Assembly: GCF_025770735.1 (NCBI RefSeq)
Contig: NZ_JAODPB010000001.1
Coordinates: forward strand, 1,054,001-1,118,000
DNA from: Shouchella tritolerans
GTDB lineage: Bacteria; Bacillota; Bacilli; Bacillales; Bacillaceae_D
DNA length: 64,000 nt
Reading direction: 5' to 3'
This document shows, one piece after another, positions 42,741 through 50,916 of this stretch. Position numbers and translations under genes: made by a program. The number at the start of each line of letters is the position of its first letter. Position 1 is the stretch's first letter. The notes under the pieces are model-generated. The model saw nothing but the letters and a program-made list of their open reading frames with translations, made no database searches and was not told the origin of the DNA.

Positions 42741-44018
42741 CTAATGAAACAGGAGACGGTACCTTTTACGTGGCCTGCCACGAAGTTTTTCCTGCCTTAC
42801 AGTTGTTTCTTCTGCGGCTTTTCCTTGCTCTAATTTCTTCAAAATGCGATTGGCGCTTCGCGTAGTGATGCCTAAATGGAGAGCGAGATCATTCGCACAG
42901 ACATCATGACGCTTTGTTTTTGCAGGTATGGCCAAAATTTTTTGCAGTTGCAACACAGATACACCAGTTTGTTTGCTCCATTTTTGCAATTGAAGGGGAT
43001 CTAGTTGTAGTTCGAGGCGTTTCCCATCGCCAAGAGGGCCGAGCAACGTGCTTTCAGTCAAGATATAAGGGCAGCCGATTTTCTTTTGTTGCTTGTTGGC
43101 CGTTTTTGCGTTTGTCCGTGCTTCATGGAGTGTTTTTCCTGCTCCCCAGCCTAATTGAAACATAATTTTTGGTTGTTTGCCTTTTAAATAGGCGGATAAA
43201 GCACATTGTTGGAAGCTGTTGGTGAGACGCTCTAAATCGCCAAACGAAGTCACCAATTCGAAACTTGTTTCATTCGCATGAACTAAAAGTGGCTCACCTT
43301 CCTTCTCTGAGTAAGAAAGCAATGCATGGTGGAGTTTGATTTTTTCTATTTCTGTTTTTGCCTTAAAAGTCAAATAGCCAATTGCGATTTGTTTGTCAGC
43401 CAATTCTTGTGTTTCCAACTGGAGCAGCAACGTTTCTATTTGTTTATGGACGGAGCTAGTTGACGGCGCTAAAAATAGTGTCGGGATGCCGTCCTTTTGC
43501 AAAACCGGCAAAATGTTGCTGAACCTTGTAATCGATAATTGCGCCCCTTCCATATGAGCGTGTCGATGAAAGGCAATCAGTTTCTCGTACATTTGGTCGT
43601 TGACGTCTTGAAATAGCGAATCGCTATAATAAAGGGGGAAATCGTCTAAAGGCACAAACGACTTTAAATTCATATAGTCATTCTCTTTGTTGAGAAAATC
43701 AATGACCGTTCGCTTCATTTCAAAGGATCGTTCAAATGTACAAGCGAGCAACGTTTTGTAAAAGTCTTTTTCGCTTAAATCGACAAACACAGATGGCTTA
43801 GGCAAAGGGCCGATATTTTGTTCAAAATAGAGCCTTGGTATAATGCCGCCAAAAACCCAGCCATCCATGTCATGGCGGTTTTGCTGATAAATGGTTTTGA
43901 TTTCACTTAAGCTTTTATATGGAAAATAAATAAAGCTAGCATTTGTTTGTAAACTCATTAATGCTTTCTTTATATGGGGAGTGGTATGGAAGGCGGCCAT
44001 AATGCCGATCGTTGCCAT
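42741..44018 (-). CDS. Transcriptional regulator of the abg operon, unusual architecture
   Basis: A 425-residue protein that is not LysR, unlike E. coli AbgR. Residues ~1-130 look like a ligand-sensing domain (start IGIMAAFHTTPHIKKAL). The middle (~230-300; SFELVTSFGDLERLTNSF, LGWGAGKTLHEARTNA) recalls the degenerate GGDEF-like domain of CdaR-type regulators. The end carries an HTH (DLALHLGITTRSANRILKKL) and a basic AT-hook-like RGRPRKRYR tail. It is divergent from abgB with repeated sites in between, so control of abgB-abgT-abgA is likely. GGAGG precedes the ATG. Confidence 0.65.
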   Translation of the reverse strand: MATIGIMAAFHTTPHIKKALMSLQTNASFIYFPYKSLSEIKTIYQQNRHDMDGWVFGGIIPRLYFEQNIGPLPKPSVFVDLSEKDFYKTLLACTFERSFEMKRTVIDFLNKENDYMNLKSFVPLDDFPLYYSDSLFQDVNDQMYEKLIAFHRHAHMEGAQLSITRFSNILPVLQKDGIPTLFLAPSTSSVHKQIETLLLQLETQELADKQIAIGYLTFKAKTEIEKIKLHHALLSYSEKEGEPLLVHANETSFELVTSFGDLERLTNSFQQCALSAYLKGKQPKIMFQLGWGAGKTLHEARTNAKTANKQQKKIGCPYILTESTLLGPLGDGKRLELQLDPLQLQKWSKQTGVSVLQLQKILAIPAKTKRHDVCANDLALHLGITTRSANRILKKLEQGKAAEETTVRQEKLRGRPRKRYRLLFH

Positions 44019-44077
44019 TGGTCATCCTCCAAATGTCTTATTTTTTTTAGTTTACCAGACTTTTTTAAAAAAAGTAT

Positions 44078-44101
44078 TGGCGATTATGGCGATTTTATAA
44101 T
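44078..44101 (+). promoter_or_regulatory. abgB promoter region with direct repeats
   Basis: TGGCGATT occurs at 44078-44085 and 44087-44094, directly before TATAAT (44096-44101). There is no good -35, so the repeats may be activator sites for the divergent regulator. An A/T palindrome (ACTTTTTTAAAAAAAGT) lies just upstream. Confidence 0.5.
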
Positions 44102-44158
44102 AAAGTAAGGAAAATACTTATGTCTAAAAACTGTCTTTTAATTGATAGGAGGGAGATT

Positions 44159-45604
44159 ATGGATCAACGACTTTTTCTAAAACGCTATATTGCCGAACAT
44201 CAAGAAGCTTTTCAGCGAGCGGCGTTAGCCATTTGGAATTATGCGGAGTTGCGGTTTGAAGAGTGGGAATCTTCAAAACTACTTAGTCGTATCCTTGAGA
44301 AAGAAGGATTTGCAGTTGAACGAGGTATTGGCGAAATGAAGACAGCTTTTATTGCATCGTATGGAACAGGAAAACCTGTCCTTTCATTTTTAGGAGAATT
44401 TGATGCGTTGTCTGAACTAAGTCAAGCAGGCGGTACAGCCGAGCAACAACCGATTGTTCCGGGCGGGGCCGGGCATGGCTGCGGCCACCATTTACTCGGA
44501 ACTGCGTCACTGGCAGCAGCGCTCGCGACGAAAGCCTACATGGAACAGCACGGATTAGTTGGTACAATCCGTTACTACGGCTGCCCAGGCGAAGAAGGAG
44601 GCTCCGGCAAAACGTTTATGGCAAAAGAGGGCGCATTTGCTGGCACTGACACCGCCATTAGTTGGCATCCTGGTACTTATACGAGCGTTTGGACAGCGGA
44701 AACGTTGGCGAATATCCAAGCCTCTTTTGCTTTTACAGGGAGAGCTTCCCATGCCGCTGCGGCTCCTCATTTAGGGAGAAGCGGACTTGACGCAGTGGAG
44801 TTAATGAATATAGGGAGCAATTATTTGCGGGAACATCTTATTGATGAGGCAAGGGTACATTATGCAATTACAAACGCAGGCGGCCTTTCGCCAAATGTCG
44901 TCCAGCCAAAAGCAGAAGTCCTGTATTTAATGCGGGCGCCGACGCTTGAGCAAACGCAAGCTATTTATGAACGTGTGAAAAATATAGCAAAGGGCGCTGC
45001 ACTAATGACAGACACAACGTTAGAGATCCGTTTTGAAAAAGCGTGCTCGAATTTTGTACGCAACTACGTGCTTGAGGATGTAATGAATGAGGAATTGATT
45101 GCGGCTGGCCCGCTTTCTTACACGGAAGAAGAGCGGCGTTTCGCTGAAACGATCCGCCAGACATTTTCGAAAGAAGACCGGGAACAAACGATGGTAGAGT
45201 TGGCAAATCTCGTAGAGAACCCGAAGCAGGAATGGCTTGGACAGTTGCGCGACAAAGCATTGATTGATGAAATTGTACCTGTCTCAAGAAAGCGAACGCT
45301 TTTGTCCGGTTCGACTGATGTAGGCGATGTAAGCTGGATTGCGCCAACCGTTCAATGCTTAGTGACATGCTATGCGTCAGGGACGGCGTTCCATACGTGG
45401 CAAATGGTTTCCCAAGGGGCGACAACGACTGCCTATAAGGGGATGAACCACGCTGCCTTCATAATGGCTGCGACAGCAGTGCGCTTATTGCATGATCCAG
45501 ACTTGGTTCGTCAAGCGAAAGAAGAATGGGAAGAGCGGTTTGCCAACCTGCACTATGTCTCCCCTATTCCAAACGGCGTAAAGCCAGCACCTATTCAGCG
45601 CTAA
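44159..45604 (+). CDS. abgB: p-Aminobenzoyl-glutamate hydrolase subunit B (M20 family)
   Basis: A 481-residue M20 amidohydrolase matching AbgB. Metal-site motifs are FLGEFDALSEL, GHGCGHHLLG and GCPGEEGGSGK, with a dimerisation domain around FAFTGRASHAAAAPH. With AbgA it cleaves p-aminobenzoyl-glutamate, a folate breakdown product, to p-aminobenzoate and glutamate. ATG 44159 has AGGAGGGAG upstream; the longer start at 44120 overlaps the promoter. It is first in abgB-abgT-abgA. Pfam-level look-alikes with other amide substrates exist, but the operon context supports Abg. Confidence 0.88.
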   Translation: MDQRLFLKRYIAEHQEAFQRAALAIWNYAELRFEEWESSKLLSRILEKEGFAVERGIGEMKTAFIASYGTGKPVLSFLGEFDALSELSQAGGTAEQQPIVPGGAGHGCGHHLLGTASLAAALATKAYMEQHGLVGTIRYYGCPGEEGGSGKTFMAKEGAFAGTDTAISWHPGTYTSVWTAETLANIQASFAFTGRASHAAAAPHLGRSGLDAVELMNIGSNYLREHLIDEARVHYAITNAGGLSPNVVQPKAEVLYLMRAPTLEQTQAIYERVKNIAKGAALMTDTTLEIRFEKACSNFVRNYVLEDVMNEELIAAGPLSYTEEERRFAETIRQTFSKEDREQTMVELANLVENPKQEWLGQLRDKALIDEIVPVSRKRTLLSGSTDVGDVSWIAPTVQCLVTCYASGTAFHTWQMVSQGATTTAYKGMNHAAFIMAATAVRLLHDPDLVRQAKEEWEERFANLHYVSPIPNGVKPAPIQR

Positions 45605-45706
45605 TTGTTCGTGACAGGTTATCTGCCAGAAAAGGCATTTGCACGTTCAAAACGTGATAGACTGTTAGCGAATTAAAGACATATTTAAGACATTGGAGGA
45701 ACAACG

Positions 45707-47248
45707 ATGACAGAACAAACTGAAAAACGTTCATTTTTTACGAAAGTACTGGATGGAATTGAACGTATCGGAAACAAACTCCCTCATCCGTTCATGTTGT
45801 TTATTTACTTGGCCGTGTTTTTAATGGTCGTTTCAGCGGTTTTACATGCGTTCGACTTGACGGTGATAGATCCAGGCACCAATGAAACAGTAGCTGTAAG
45901 GAGTTTGCTATCTCAAGAAGGGTTTCTCTATATTCTCTCGTCGATGCTTAGCAATTTTACAGGATTCGCCCCTTTTGGACTTGTTATTACGATGATGCTT
46001 GGTATTGGCTTGGCCCAAAAAGTTGGGCTGTTTGAAACATTTATGAAAACAACGATTTTAAAAGCGCCAAAATCGCTTGTAACGTACGCGGTTCTTTTTG
46101 CTGGGGTGCTTGGCAACATTGCTTCTGATGCGGCAATGATTATTATACCGCCGGTGGCGGCAATGGTGTTTCATGCCATTGGTCGGCATCCTCTGGCTGG
46201 TTTAGCAACTGGATTTGCAGGTGTTGGGGCTGGCTTTACCGCTAATTTTATGGTTGCTGGAACTGATGCGCTATTAGCTGGCATCTCGACCGAAGCGGCC
46301 CGCACGATTGATCCTGATTTTGTTGTGACGCCTGTTGACAACTGGTTTTTTATGTCAGCTTCTGTCATCATGCTCGTTTTTCTTGGTGTATGGGTCACGG
46401 AGAAAATCATTGAAAAGCGCCTTGGCACCTACAATCCAGCTTACGCAGACGAAGGCATCAACGACCAAAGCCTCGATTATCCAACAAAGCAGGAAATAAA
46501 AGCATTGCGCAATGCTGGGATCGCCCTCTTGCTTTATATTGGCGCGGTAGCTGTGCTTGTCGTCCCGGTAAATGGTATCTTGCGTGGTGAAGAAGGGACA
46601 ATTATCCCGTCGCCATTTATCGATAATATTATTCCGATTTTATTAGTCATGTTTGTAGTGATAGCGGTTGCCTATGGGGTCACAGCCGGTACGGTAAAGT
46701 CGACAGCAGATGTACCAATCTTAATGGGAGAAGCAATGAAAGACATGGCCGGTTATATTGTGCTCGTGTTTGCCGCTGCCCAGTTTATTGCCTATTTTAA
46801 CTGGACGAATATCGCGACATTGATAGCCGTTAGCATTTCTGATTTTTTGCAGCAAGTCGAATTTACCGGGTTAGGGTTGTTCGTTGTCTTTATCTTGCTT
46901 GTAACCGTGTTAAACTTGTTTATATCAAGTGGTTCCGCGCAATGGGCGCTTATGGCTCCTGTGTTTGTGCCGCTGTTCATGTTGCTTGACTACAATCCAG
47001 CATTCACTCAACTTGCTTACCGGATCGGCGATTCAGCGACCAATGTCATTACGCCTATGAATCCATATGTCGTGATGGTGCTTGGCTTTATGAAACGTTA
47101 TGACAACAGAGCTGGTTTTGGCACGCTGATGTCGACGATGCTCCCGTATAGTTTGATCTTCCTTGGCGCTTGGATTGTCCTTTTTATCATTTGGAATGTG
47201 GCTGGTTTGCCGATCGGTCCAGGCAGTGGCATGTTGTTAACGAAGTAA
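45707..47248 (+). CDS. abgT: AbgT-family p-aminobenzoyl-glutamate transporter
   Basis: A 513-residue integral membrane protein with more than ten TM segments. It begins with the family's amphipathic start (LDGIERIGNKLPHPFMLF) and contains ASDAAMIIIPPVAAMVFH and the conserved SSGSAQWALMAPVFVP and DSATNVITPMNPY motifs. It imports p-aminobenzoyl-glutamate, although some relatives act as sulfonamide exporters. It lies between abgB and abgA, 102 bases after abgB, with a GGAGG ribosome site. Confidence 0.92.
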   Translation: MTEQTEKRSFFTKVLDGIERIGNKLPHPFMLFIYLAVFLMVVSAVLHAFDLTVIDPGTNETVAVRSLLSQEGFLYILSSMLSNFTGFAPFGLVITMMLGIGLAQKVGLFETFMKTTILKAPKSLVTYAVLFAGVLGNIASDAAMIIIPPVAAMVFHAIGRHPLAGLATGFAGVGAGFTANFMVAGTDALLAGISTEAARTIDPDFVVTPVDNWFFMSASVIMLVFLGVWVTEKIIEKRLGTYNPAYADEGINDQSLDYPTKQEIKALRNAGIALLLYIGAVAVLVVPVNGILRGEEGTIIPSPFIDNIIPILLVMFVVIAVAYGVTAGTVKSTADVPILMGEAMKDMAGYIVLVFAAAQFIAYFNWTNIATLIAVSISDFLQQVEFTGLGLFVVFILLVTVLNLFISSGSAQWALMAPVFVPLFMLLDYNPAFTQLAYRIGDSATNVITPMNPYVVMVLGFMKRYDNRAGFGTLMSTMLPYSLIFLGAWIVLFIIWNVAGLPIGPGSGMLLTK

Positions 47249-47282
47249 CCCCTATAAAAGGAATGAATGGACGGTGTATACA

Positions 47283-48560
47283 ATGGAAAAATTACAGAAT
47301 CAACTAAAAACATGGCGCCGTGATTTGCATAAGCGTCCCGAATTAGGCTGGTGTGAATACGAAACAACCGCTTACATTTACAATGTTTTAAAGCCTCTAT
47401 GTTTTACCCTTCATCTTGGCAATGAAGTAAGTAGCAAAGATAAAATGGGTGTCCCTTCTGCTGAAGTGGATCGCCTCCATTTCAAGCGGGCAGAGGAGGC
47501 AGGCATAGATGCTAAATTGCTCGAGAAAATGGTTGGCAATCAAACGGGCCTTGTGGCGACTTTTGACACAGGCAAATCAGGTAAACATATTGCTTATCGC
47601 TTTGACATTGACGCGCTGCCCATTTTTGAGTCAAACGACGCCTCCCATTTGCCGGCTAAAGAAGGATTTCGCTCGATCTACGATGGCCAAATGCATGCCT
47701 GCGGCCATGATGGCCATACAGCTATTGGGCTTGGACTGGCTCAACTCATCCATGAACATCGGAACGAGTTAAACGGCGCATTTACACTGATTTTCCAACC
47801 AGCTGAAGAGGGAGTAAGAGGGGCAAAAGCGATCGTTGAAAAAGGCTGGCTTGATCATGCTGACTATTTCCTCGCTGGCCATATTATGGGTCAACCCCTT
47901 GGCACGGTCGTACCTGGCGTTGCTTCTGCATTGGCGACAACGAAGCTAAATGTCACGTTTACAGGAAAATCGGCCCATGCAGGAGGCAGCCCAGAAGAAG
48001 GCAGGAACGCATTGTTAGCCGCAGCACAGGCTACTGTTCAACTTCACAGCATTCCTCCACACTCACAAGGGGCAACACGTTTAAATGTTGGCACGTTTCA
48101 CGCTGGCAGCGGTAGAAACATTATTGCTGACCGGGCAGAGCTTGAACTGGAAACAAGGGGCGAGACGACGGAACTGAATGCGTATATGGCTGAAAACGCC
48201 AAACGAATCATCCGCCATACCGCGCAAGCAAGTGGTGTCGACTATACGCTTGATCTAGTCGGAGAAGGGATTTCGGCCAAATCTGATCCCCAGTGGCTAG
48301 AAATTGTCAAGCGAGCGCTTGCGGCGAGCGATCTAGTTCAAAAAGTTAGTGACCGCTATGAAGCAATTGGAGGTTCCGAAGATGCGACATTCATGATGGA
48401 GCGTGTCCAACAACAGGGAGGGCTTGCTACTTACTTGCTTTACGGAAGCACTCTAGCGGAAAAACACCACCATCCATTATTTGATTACGACGAACGGGTG
48501 TTGGAAATCGCAGTTGATAGTTTATGGCGCCTAACCGTGTACCTACAACAAGCGTCCTAA
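47283..48560 (+). CDS. abgA: p-Aminobenzoyl-glutamate hydrolase subunit A (M20 family)
   Basis: A 425-residue M20 protein that aligns well with AbgA from memory of the E. coli sequence: WRRDLHKRPELGW, FDIDALPIFESNDASH, MHACGHDGHTAIGLGLA, IFQPAEEGVRGAKA, TFTGKSAHAGGSPEEG and GSEDATFMM. It forms the heteromeric hydrolase with AbgB. ATG 47283 is used; GTG 47274 is possible, as the ribosome site (AAAGGAATGAATGG) is loose. The gene starts 34 bases after abgT. A hairpin at 48681 ends the operon. Confidence 0.9.
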   Translation: MEKLQNQLKTWRRDLHKRPELGWCEYETTAYIYNVLKPLCFTLHLGNEVSSKDKMGVPSAEVDRLHFKRAEEAGIDAKLLEKMVGNQTGLVATFDTGKSGKHIAYRFDIDALPIFESNDASHLPAKEGFRSIYDGQMHACGHDGHTAIGLGLAQLIHEHRNELNGAFTLIFQPAEEGVRGAKAIVEKGWLDHADYFLAGHIMGQPLGTVVPGVASALATTKLNVTFTGKSAHAGGSPEEGRNALLAAAQATVQLHSIPPHSQGATRLNVGTFHAGSGRNIIADRAELELETRGETTELNAYMAENAKRIIRHTAQASGVDYTLDLVGEGISAKSDPQWLEIVKRALAASDLVQKVSDRYEAIGGSEDATFMMERVQQQGGLATYLLYGSTLAEKHHHPLFDYDERVLEIAVDSLWRLTVYLQQAS

Positions 48561-48680
48561 CTAAGCGTCATTCGTAGATGAGGGAAAATCACCTAGACTG
48601 ATGGGGAATACTGTCAATAAAAATTTATAATCATATAAAATGAGGCAAGCGTCGACGTATTCAGTAGGTTGTCTATATGT

Positions 48681-48707
48681 AAAGCGGAGCCTGCTAGGCT
48701 CCGCTTT
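48681..48707. terminator. Terminator shared by abgA and the ferredoxin gene
   Basis: AAAGCGGAGCC pairs with GGCTCCGCTTT around TGCTA, followed by TCG. Both strands have A/T ends, and the genes are convergent. Confidence 0.75.
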
Positions 48708-48710
48708 TCG

Positions 48711-48950
48711 TTATTCTACCCCAAAAAACGCCTCTGCTTTTTTCAAGAACGGCTCGTCCTCTTTGCTCATTTCATATTCCTCCACGATCGCATCCACAGG
48801 ACAGACGCCTTGGCAGGCGCCGCAGTCGATGCATATATCGGGATTGATAAAGTACTGGTCCTCGCCTTCTTCGATGCAATCAACCGGGCAAACCTCAGCA
48901 CATTCTCCCGCCTTTTCGCCAATGCAAGGACTTAAAATGACAAATGACAT
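48711..48950 (-). CDS. 7Fe/8Fe-type ferredoxin
   Basis: A 79-residue electron carrier. The first cluster motif is CIGEKAGECAEVCPVDC (spacing of a 3Fe-4S or modified 4Fe-4S site) and the second is the classical CIDCGACQGVCPVDA. The acidic C-terminus is typical of Firmicute FdxA-like proteins. The partner enzyme is unknown. It lies 18 bases after yuzB on the same strand, so both may form one transcript with Fe-S or redox context near superoxide dismutase. Confidence 0.92.
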   Translation of the reverse strand: MSFVILSPCIGEKAGECAEVCPVDCIEEGEDQYFINPDICIDCGACQGVCPVDAIVEEYEMSKEDEPFLKKAEAFFGVE

Positions 48951-48968
48951 TCTTGTTACACCTCCAAT

Positions 48969-49217
48969 CTACAGCTTGTACAAGGCAAGCTCTAATTCAA
49001 TGCGGTCTTTTATTTTTGAAAGGCACTCTTCAGCAGTTTGCCCAAAAATCTTTTTGCCGTTCACGATCGCGTAAGGACGCAAGGCGCACATGCCGCAAAA
49101 AGAGAGGCAGCTGTTTGTAATTACAGCCACTTCTGGGTATTCACTTTCTAATAGCCCCTCCACATCTACAGTATGGATAAGGTTTGAATCACATAATTCT
49201 ACAACAATAATGCCCAT
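48969..49217 (-). CDS. yuzB: YuzB-family protein (UPF0349/DUF1450)
   Basis: An 82-residue cytoplasmic protein with the family's conserved cysteines: one in VELCDSNL and three in NSCLSFCGMCALRPYAIVNG. The layout is like a small thioredoxin-fold or [2Fe-2S]-type protein, but no activity is established. A GGAGG-type site precedes the ATG. Same strand as the ferredoxin. Confidence 0.85.
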   Translation of the reverse strand: MGIIVVELCDSNLIHTVDVEGLLESEYPEVAVITNSCLSFCGMCALRPYAIVNGKKIFGQTAEECLSKIKDRIELELALYKL

Positions 49218-49252
49218 CGTTTTCCCTCCTTTCGCGGCCTGTGCCTGCCAAG

Positions 49253-49287
49253 CAAAAAAGAAAGGCGGAAAGCTTGAACCGCTTTCC
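49253..49287 (-). terminator. Terminator of the superoxide dismutase gene
   Basis: On the minus strand GGAAAGC and GCTTTCC (49281-49287 and 49267-49273) flank GGTTCAA and are followed by a T-rich run to 49253. Confidence 0.6.
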
Positions 49288-49301
49288 TCCCTTCTTAGTC
49301 T

Positions 49302-49922
49302 TTAACCGATCGCCTTTTCGTATGCTTTCGATACGGCCTCCCAATTAATGATGGAGAAAAAGTTCGCAATGTACTCTGGCCGCTTGTTTTGGTAATTCAA
49401 ATAGTAGGCATGCTCCCAAACGTCAAGACCGAGAATGGCTTGTTTTCCGTCCATAATCGGATTGTCTTGGTTTGCTGTACTGTAAACTTCCAACTCTTTG
49501 TTTTCATTAACGACAAGCCAAGCCCAGCCTGAGCCAAAACGTGTCGTCGCTGCTTTAGTAAATGTTTCTTTGAAGCTTTCAAAGCTGCCAAACGCTTTAT
49601 TAATGGCTTCTTTTAAAGCAGCGCTCCTTTCATTTGCGCCTGTTGGCGGGGCAATTACTTGCCAGAACAATGAATGGTTAAGATGGCCGCCGCCATTATT
49701 GCGGACTGGGGTTTGAACCGATGCTGGAAGTGACTCGATGTTAGCGAGCAATTGTTCAAGCGATTTGCTCTGCAACGATGGCTCGTTTTCCAATGCCGCA
49801 TTCAAATTGGTAACGTATGTTTGATGATGCTTGCCGTGATGGATTTCCATTGTTTTTCTGTCAATCGTTGGCTCTAGCGCGTCAAAAGCAAAGCCAAGTT
49901 CTGGTAATGAATGGGTAGCCAT
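49302..49922 (-). CDS. Superoxide dismutase (Fe/Mn family)
   Basis: A 206-residue cytosolic enzyme that dismutates superoxide. Metal ligands are seen in [12 protein letters not shown] (His near 28), [11 protein letters not shown] (His near 82), and [12 protein letters not shown] (Asp and His). The Gly-Gly-Gly-His-Leu-Asn-His form and the [13 protein letters not shown] region are closer to Mn-type enzymes; metal choice is not certain. It may be a second SOD beside the main SodA. Divergent from the Cys-rich regulator, with a TATACT/AGTATA palindrome in its leader or promoter. Confidence 0.92.
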   Translation of the reverse strand: MATHSLPELGFAFDALEPTIDRKTMEIHHGKHHQTYVTNLNAALENEPSLQSKSLEQLLANIESLPASVQTPVRNNGGGHLNHSLFWQVIAPPTGANERSAALKEAINKAFGSFESFKETFTKAATTRFGSGWAWLVVNENKELEVYSTANQDNPIMDGKQAILGLDVWEHAYYLNYQNKRPEYIANFFSIINWEAVSKAYEKAIG

Positions 49923-49953
49923 AGAATCCCCTCCAACTTGTTTATGTACTTTG

Positions 49954-49969
49954 TATACTTGTTAGTATA
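49954..49969. promoter_or_regulatory. Perfect palindrome between superoxide dismutase and the SufR-like regulator
   Basis: TATACT-TGTT-AGTATA, a 16-base dyad 32 bases before the sod start, flanked by further GTAT/ATAC words. It is a possible operator, of unknown regulator. Confidence 0.45.
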
Positions 49970-50091
49970 AAAAGTATGTCTTTATAATACCGTGAAATCC
50001 TTTTAAAAATCAAGGGGGTACGCATTACTTCTTTTCTGTTTTTATACGTTGTAGTAAACTAATGTGTAAGAGCAGCAGGAGGAGTGTAAAA

Positions 50092-50739
50092 ATGGAAAAA
50101 CAAACAACGAAAGAGAAAATCCTCGAGTTGCTGAAAAAGCAAGTAGAGATGAGTGTCGGCGAATTAACAGAGGCGCTCGGGATCACCCATATGGCTGTCC
50201 GCAAGCACCTGAATGTTCTTTTAAAAGACGGCTTTATCCAATTTCGTGAAATCAAACAAGAAATAGGGCGTCCTCTGCAACTGTTTTCGATTTCAGAAAA
50301 AGGAGAGCGCCTTTTCCCGAAAAATTATGAAGGGTTGACAGTCGACTTTTTGCGCGACATTCAAGACCTTCACGGCGACGAATCCATCCATTATTTGTTT
50401 AAAAAACGGGAACTGCGTTTAACTGATCGATATTTCAAGCGGATGGTCCACAAATCGCCTGAAGAAAAAATGGCCGAGCTAACAAAAATCCAAAACGAAA
50501 AAGGATACATGGCCGAAGTCACTCAGCATGATGCCCGGACATTTGAGCTTGTCGAGCATAACTGCCCTGTATTTGCAGTCGCCAAACAATTTAAAGCTGC
50601 CTGCCAATGCGAAACGTCCTTATTTAAAAATGTGCTTGAAACGGAATCAGTCAAACGAGTAGCATGTCAATCAGACGGCGACACTGAATGTCGGTTCGTG
50701 ATGGCCTTTTCAGAAAATCGGCAAGTGGAGCACCGTTGA
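50092..50739 (+). CDS. SufR-like (ArsR/DeoR-type HTH) regulator with C-terminal cysteines
   Basis: A 215-residue protein. The N-terminal winged HTH is VGELTEALGITHMAVRKHLN with KDGFIQFREIKQEIGRPLQ as wing. The C-terminus has conserved Cys residues (EHNCPVFAVAKQF, AACQCETS, ACQSDGDTECRF), a pattern like SufR-type regulators that bind an Fe-S cluster. It could sense iron-sulfur or oxidative status, which suits the divergent sod gene and nearby ferredoxin and YuzB (inference). ATG 50092 has AGGAGGAG upstream. Confidence 0.75.
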   Translation: MEKQTTKEKILELLKKQVEMSVGELTEALGITHMAVRKHLNVLLKDGFIQFREIKQEIGRPLQLFSISEKGERLFPKNYEGLTVDFLRDIQDLHGDESIHYLFKKRELRLTDRYFKRMVHKSPEEKMAELTKIQNEKGYMAEVTQHDARTFELVEHNCPVFAVAKQFKAACQCETSLFKNVLETESVKRVACQSDGDTECRFVMAFSENRQVEHR

Positions 50740-50768
50740 GCGTGAATGTGCGTATAAAAGCGATAGCA

Positions 50769-50854
50769 AGTTAAGATTGTGTAAAGGATGTTAAACGTTC
50801 GCGCCTTTTGTAAAGAAGGGCACTTTTTTCTTTTTGGCATGACTTTGCTACAAT
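50769..50854 (+). promoter_or_regulatory. PhoP-box-like repeats and promoter before the flippase operon
   Basis: On the minus strand TTAACT, TTTACA, TTTAAC and TTTACA occur at 50769-50774, 50780-50785, 50790-50795 and 50809-50814, spaced 11, 10 and 19 bases. This is the ~11-base periodicity of PhoP TTHACA boxes. A TACAAT -10 lies at 50849-50854 with a poor -35. PhoP-activated transcription under phosphate starvation is inferred. Confidence 0.55.
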
Positions 50855-50916
50855 CATGCTGTCCATACTAGATGATAGAAGGAAATGGACGGGAAGGAAA
50901 AAGGTTGTGGTAAAAC

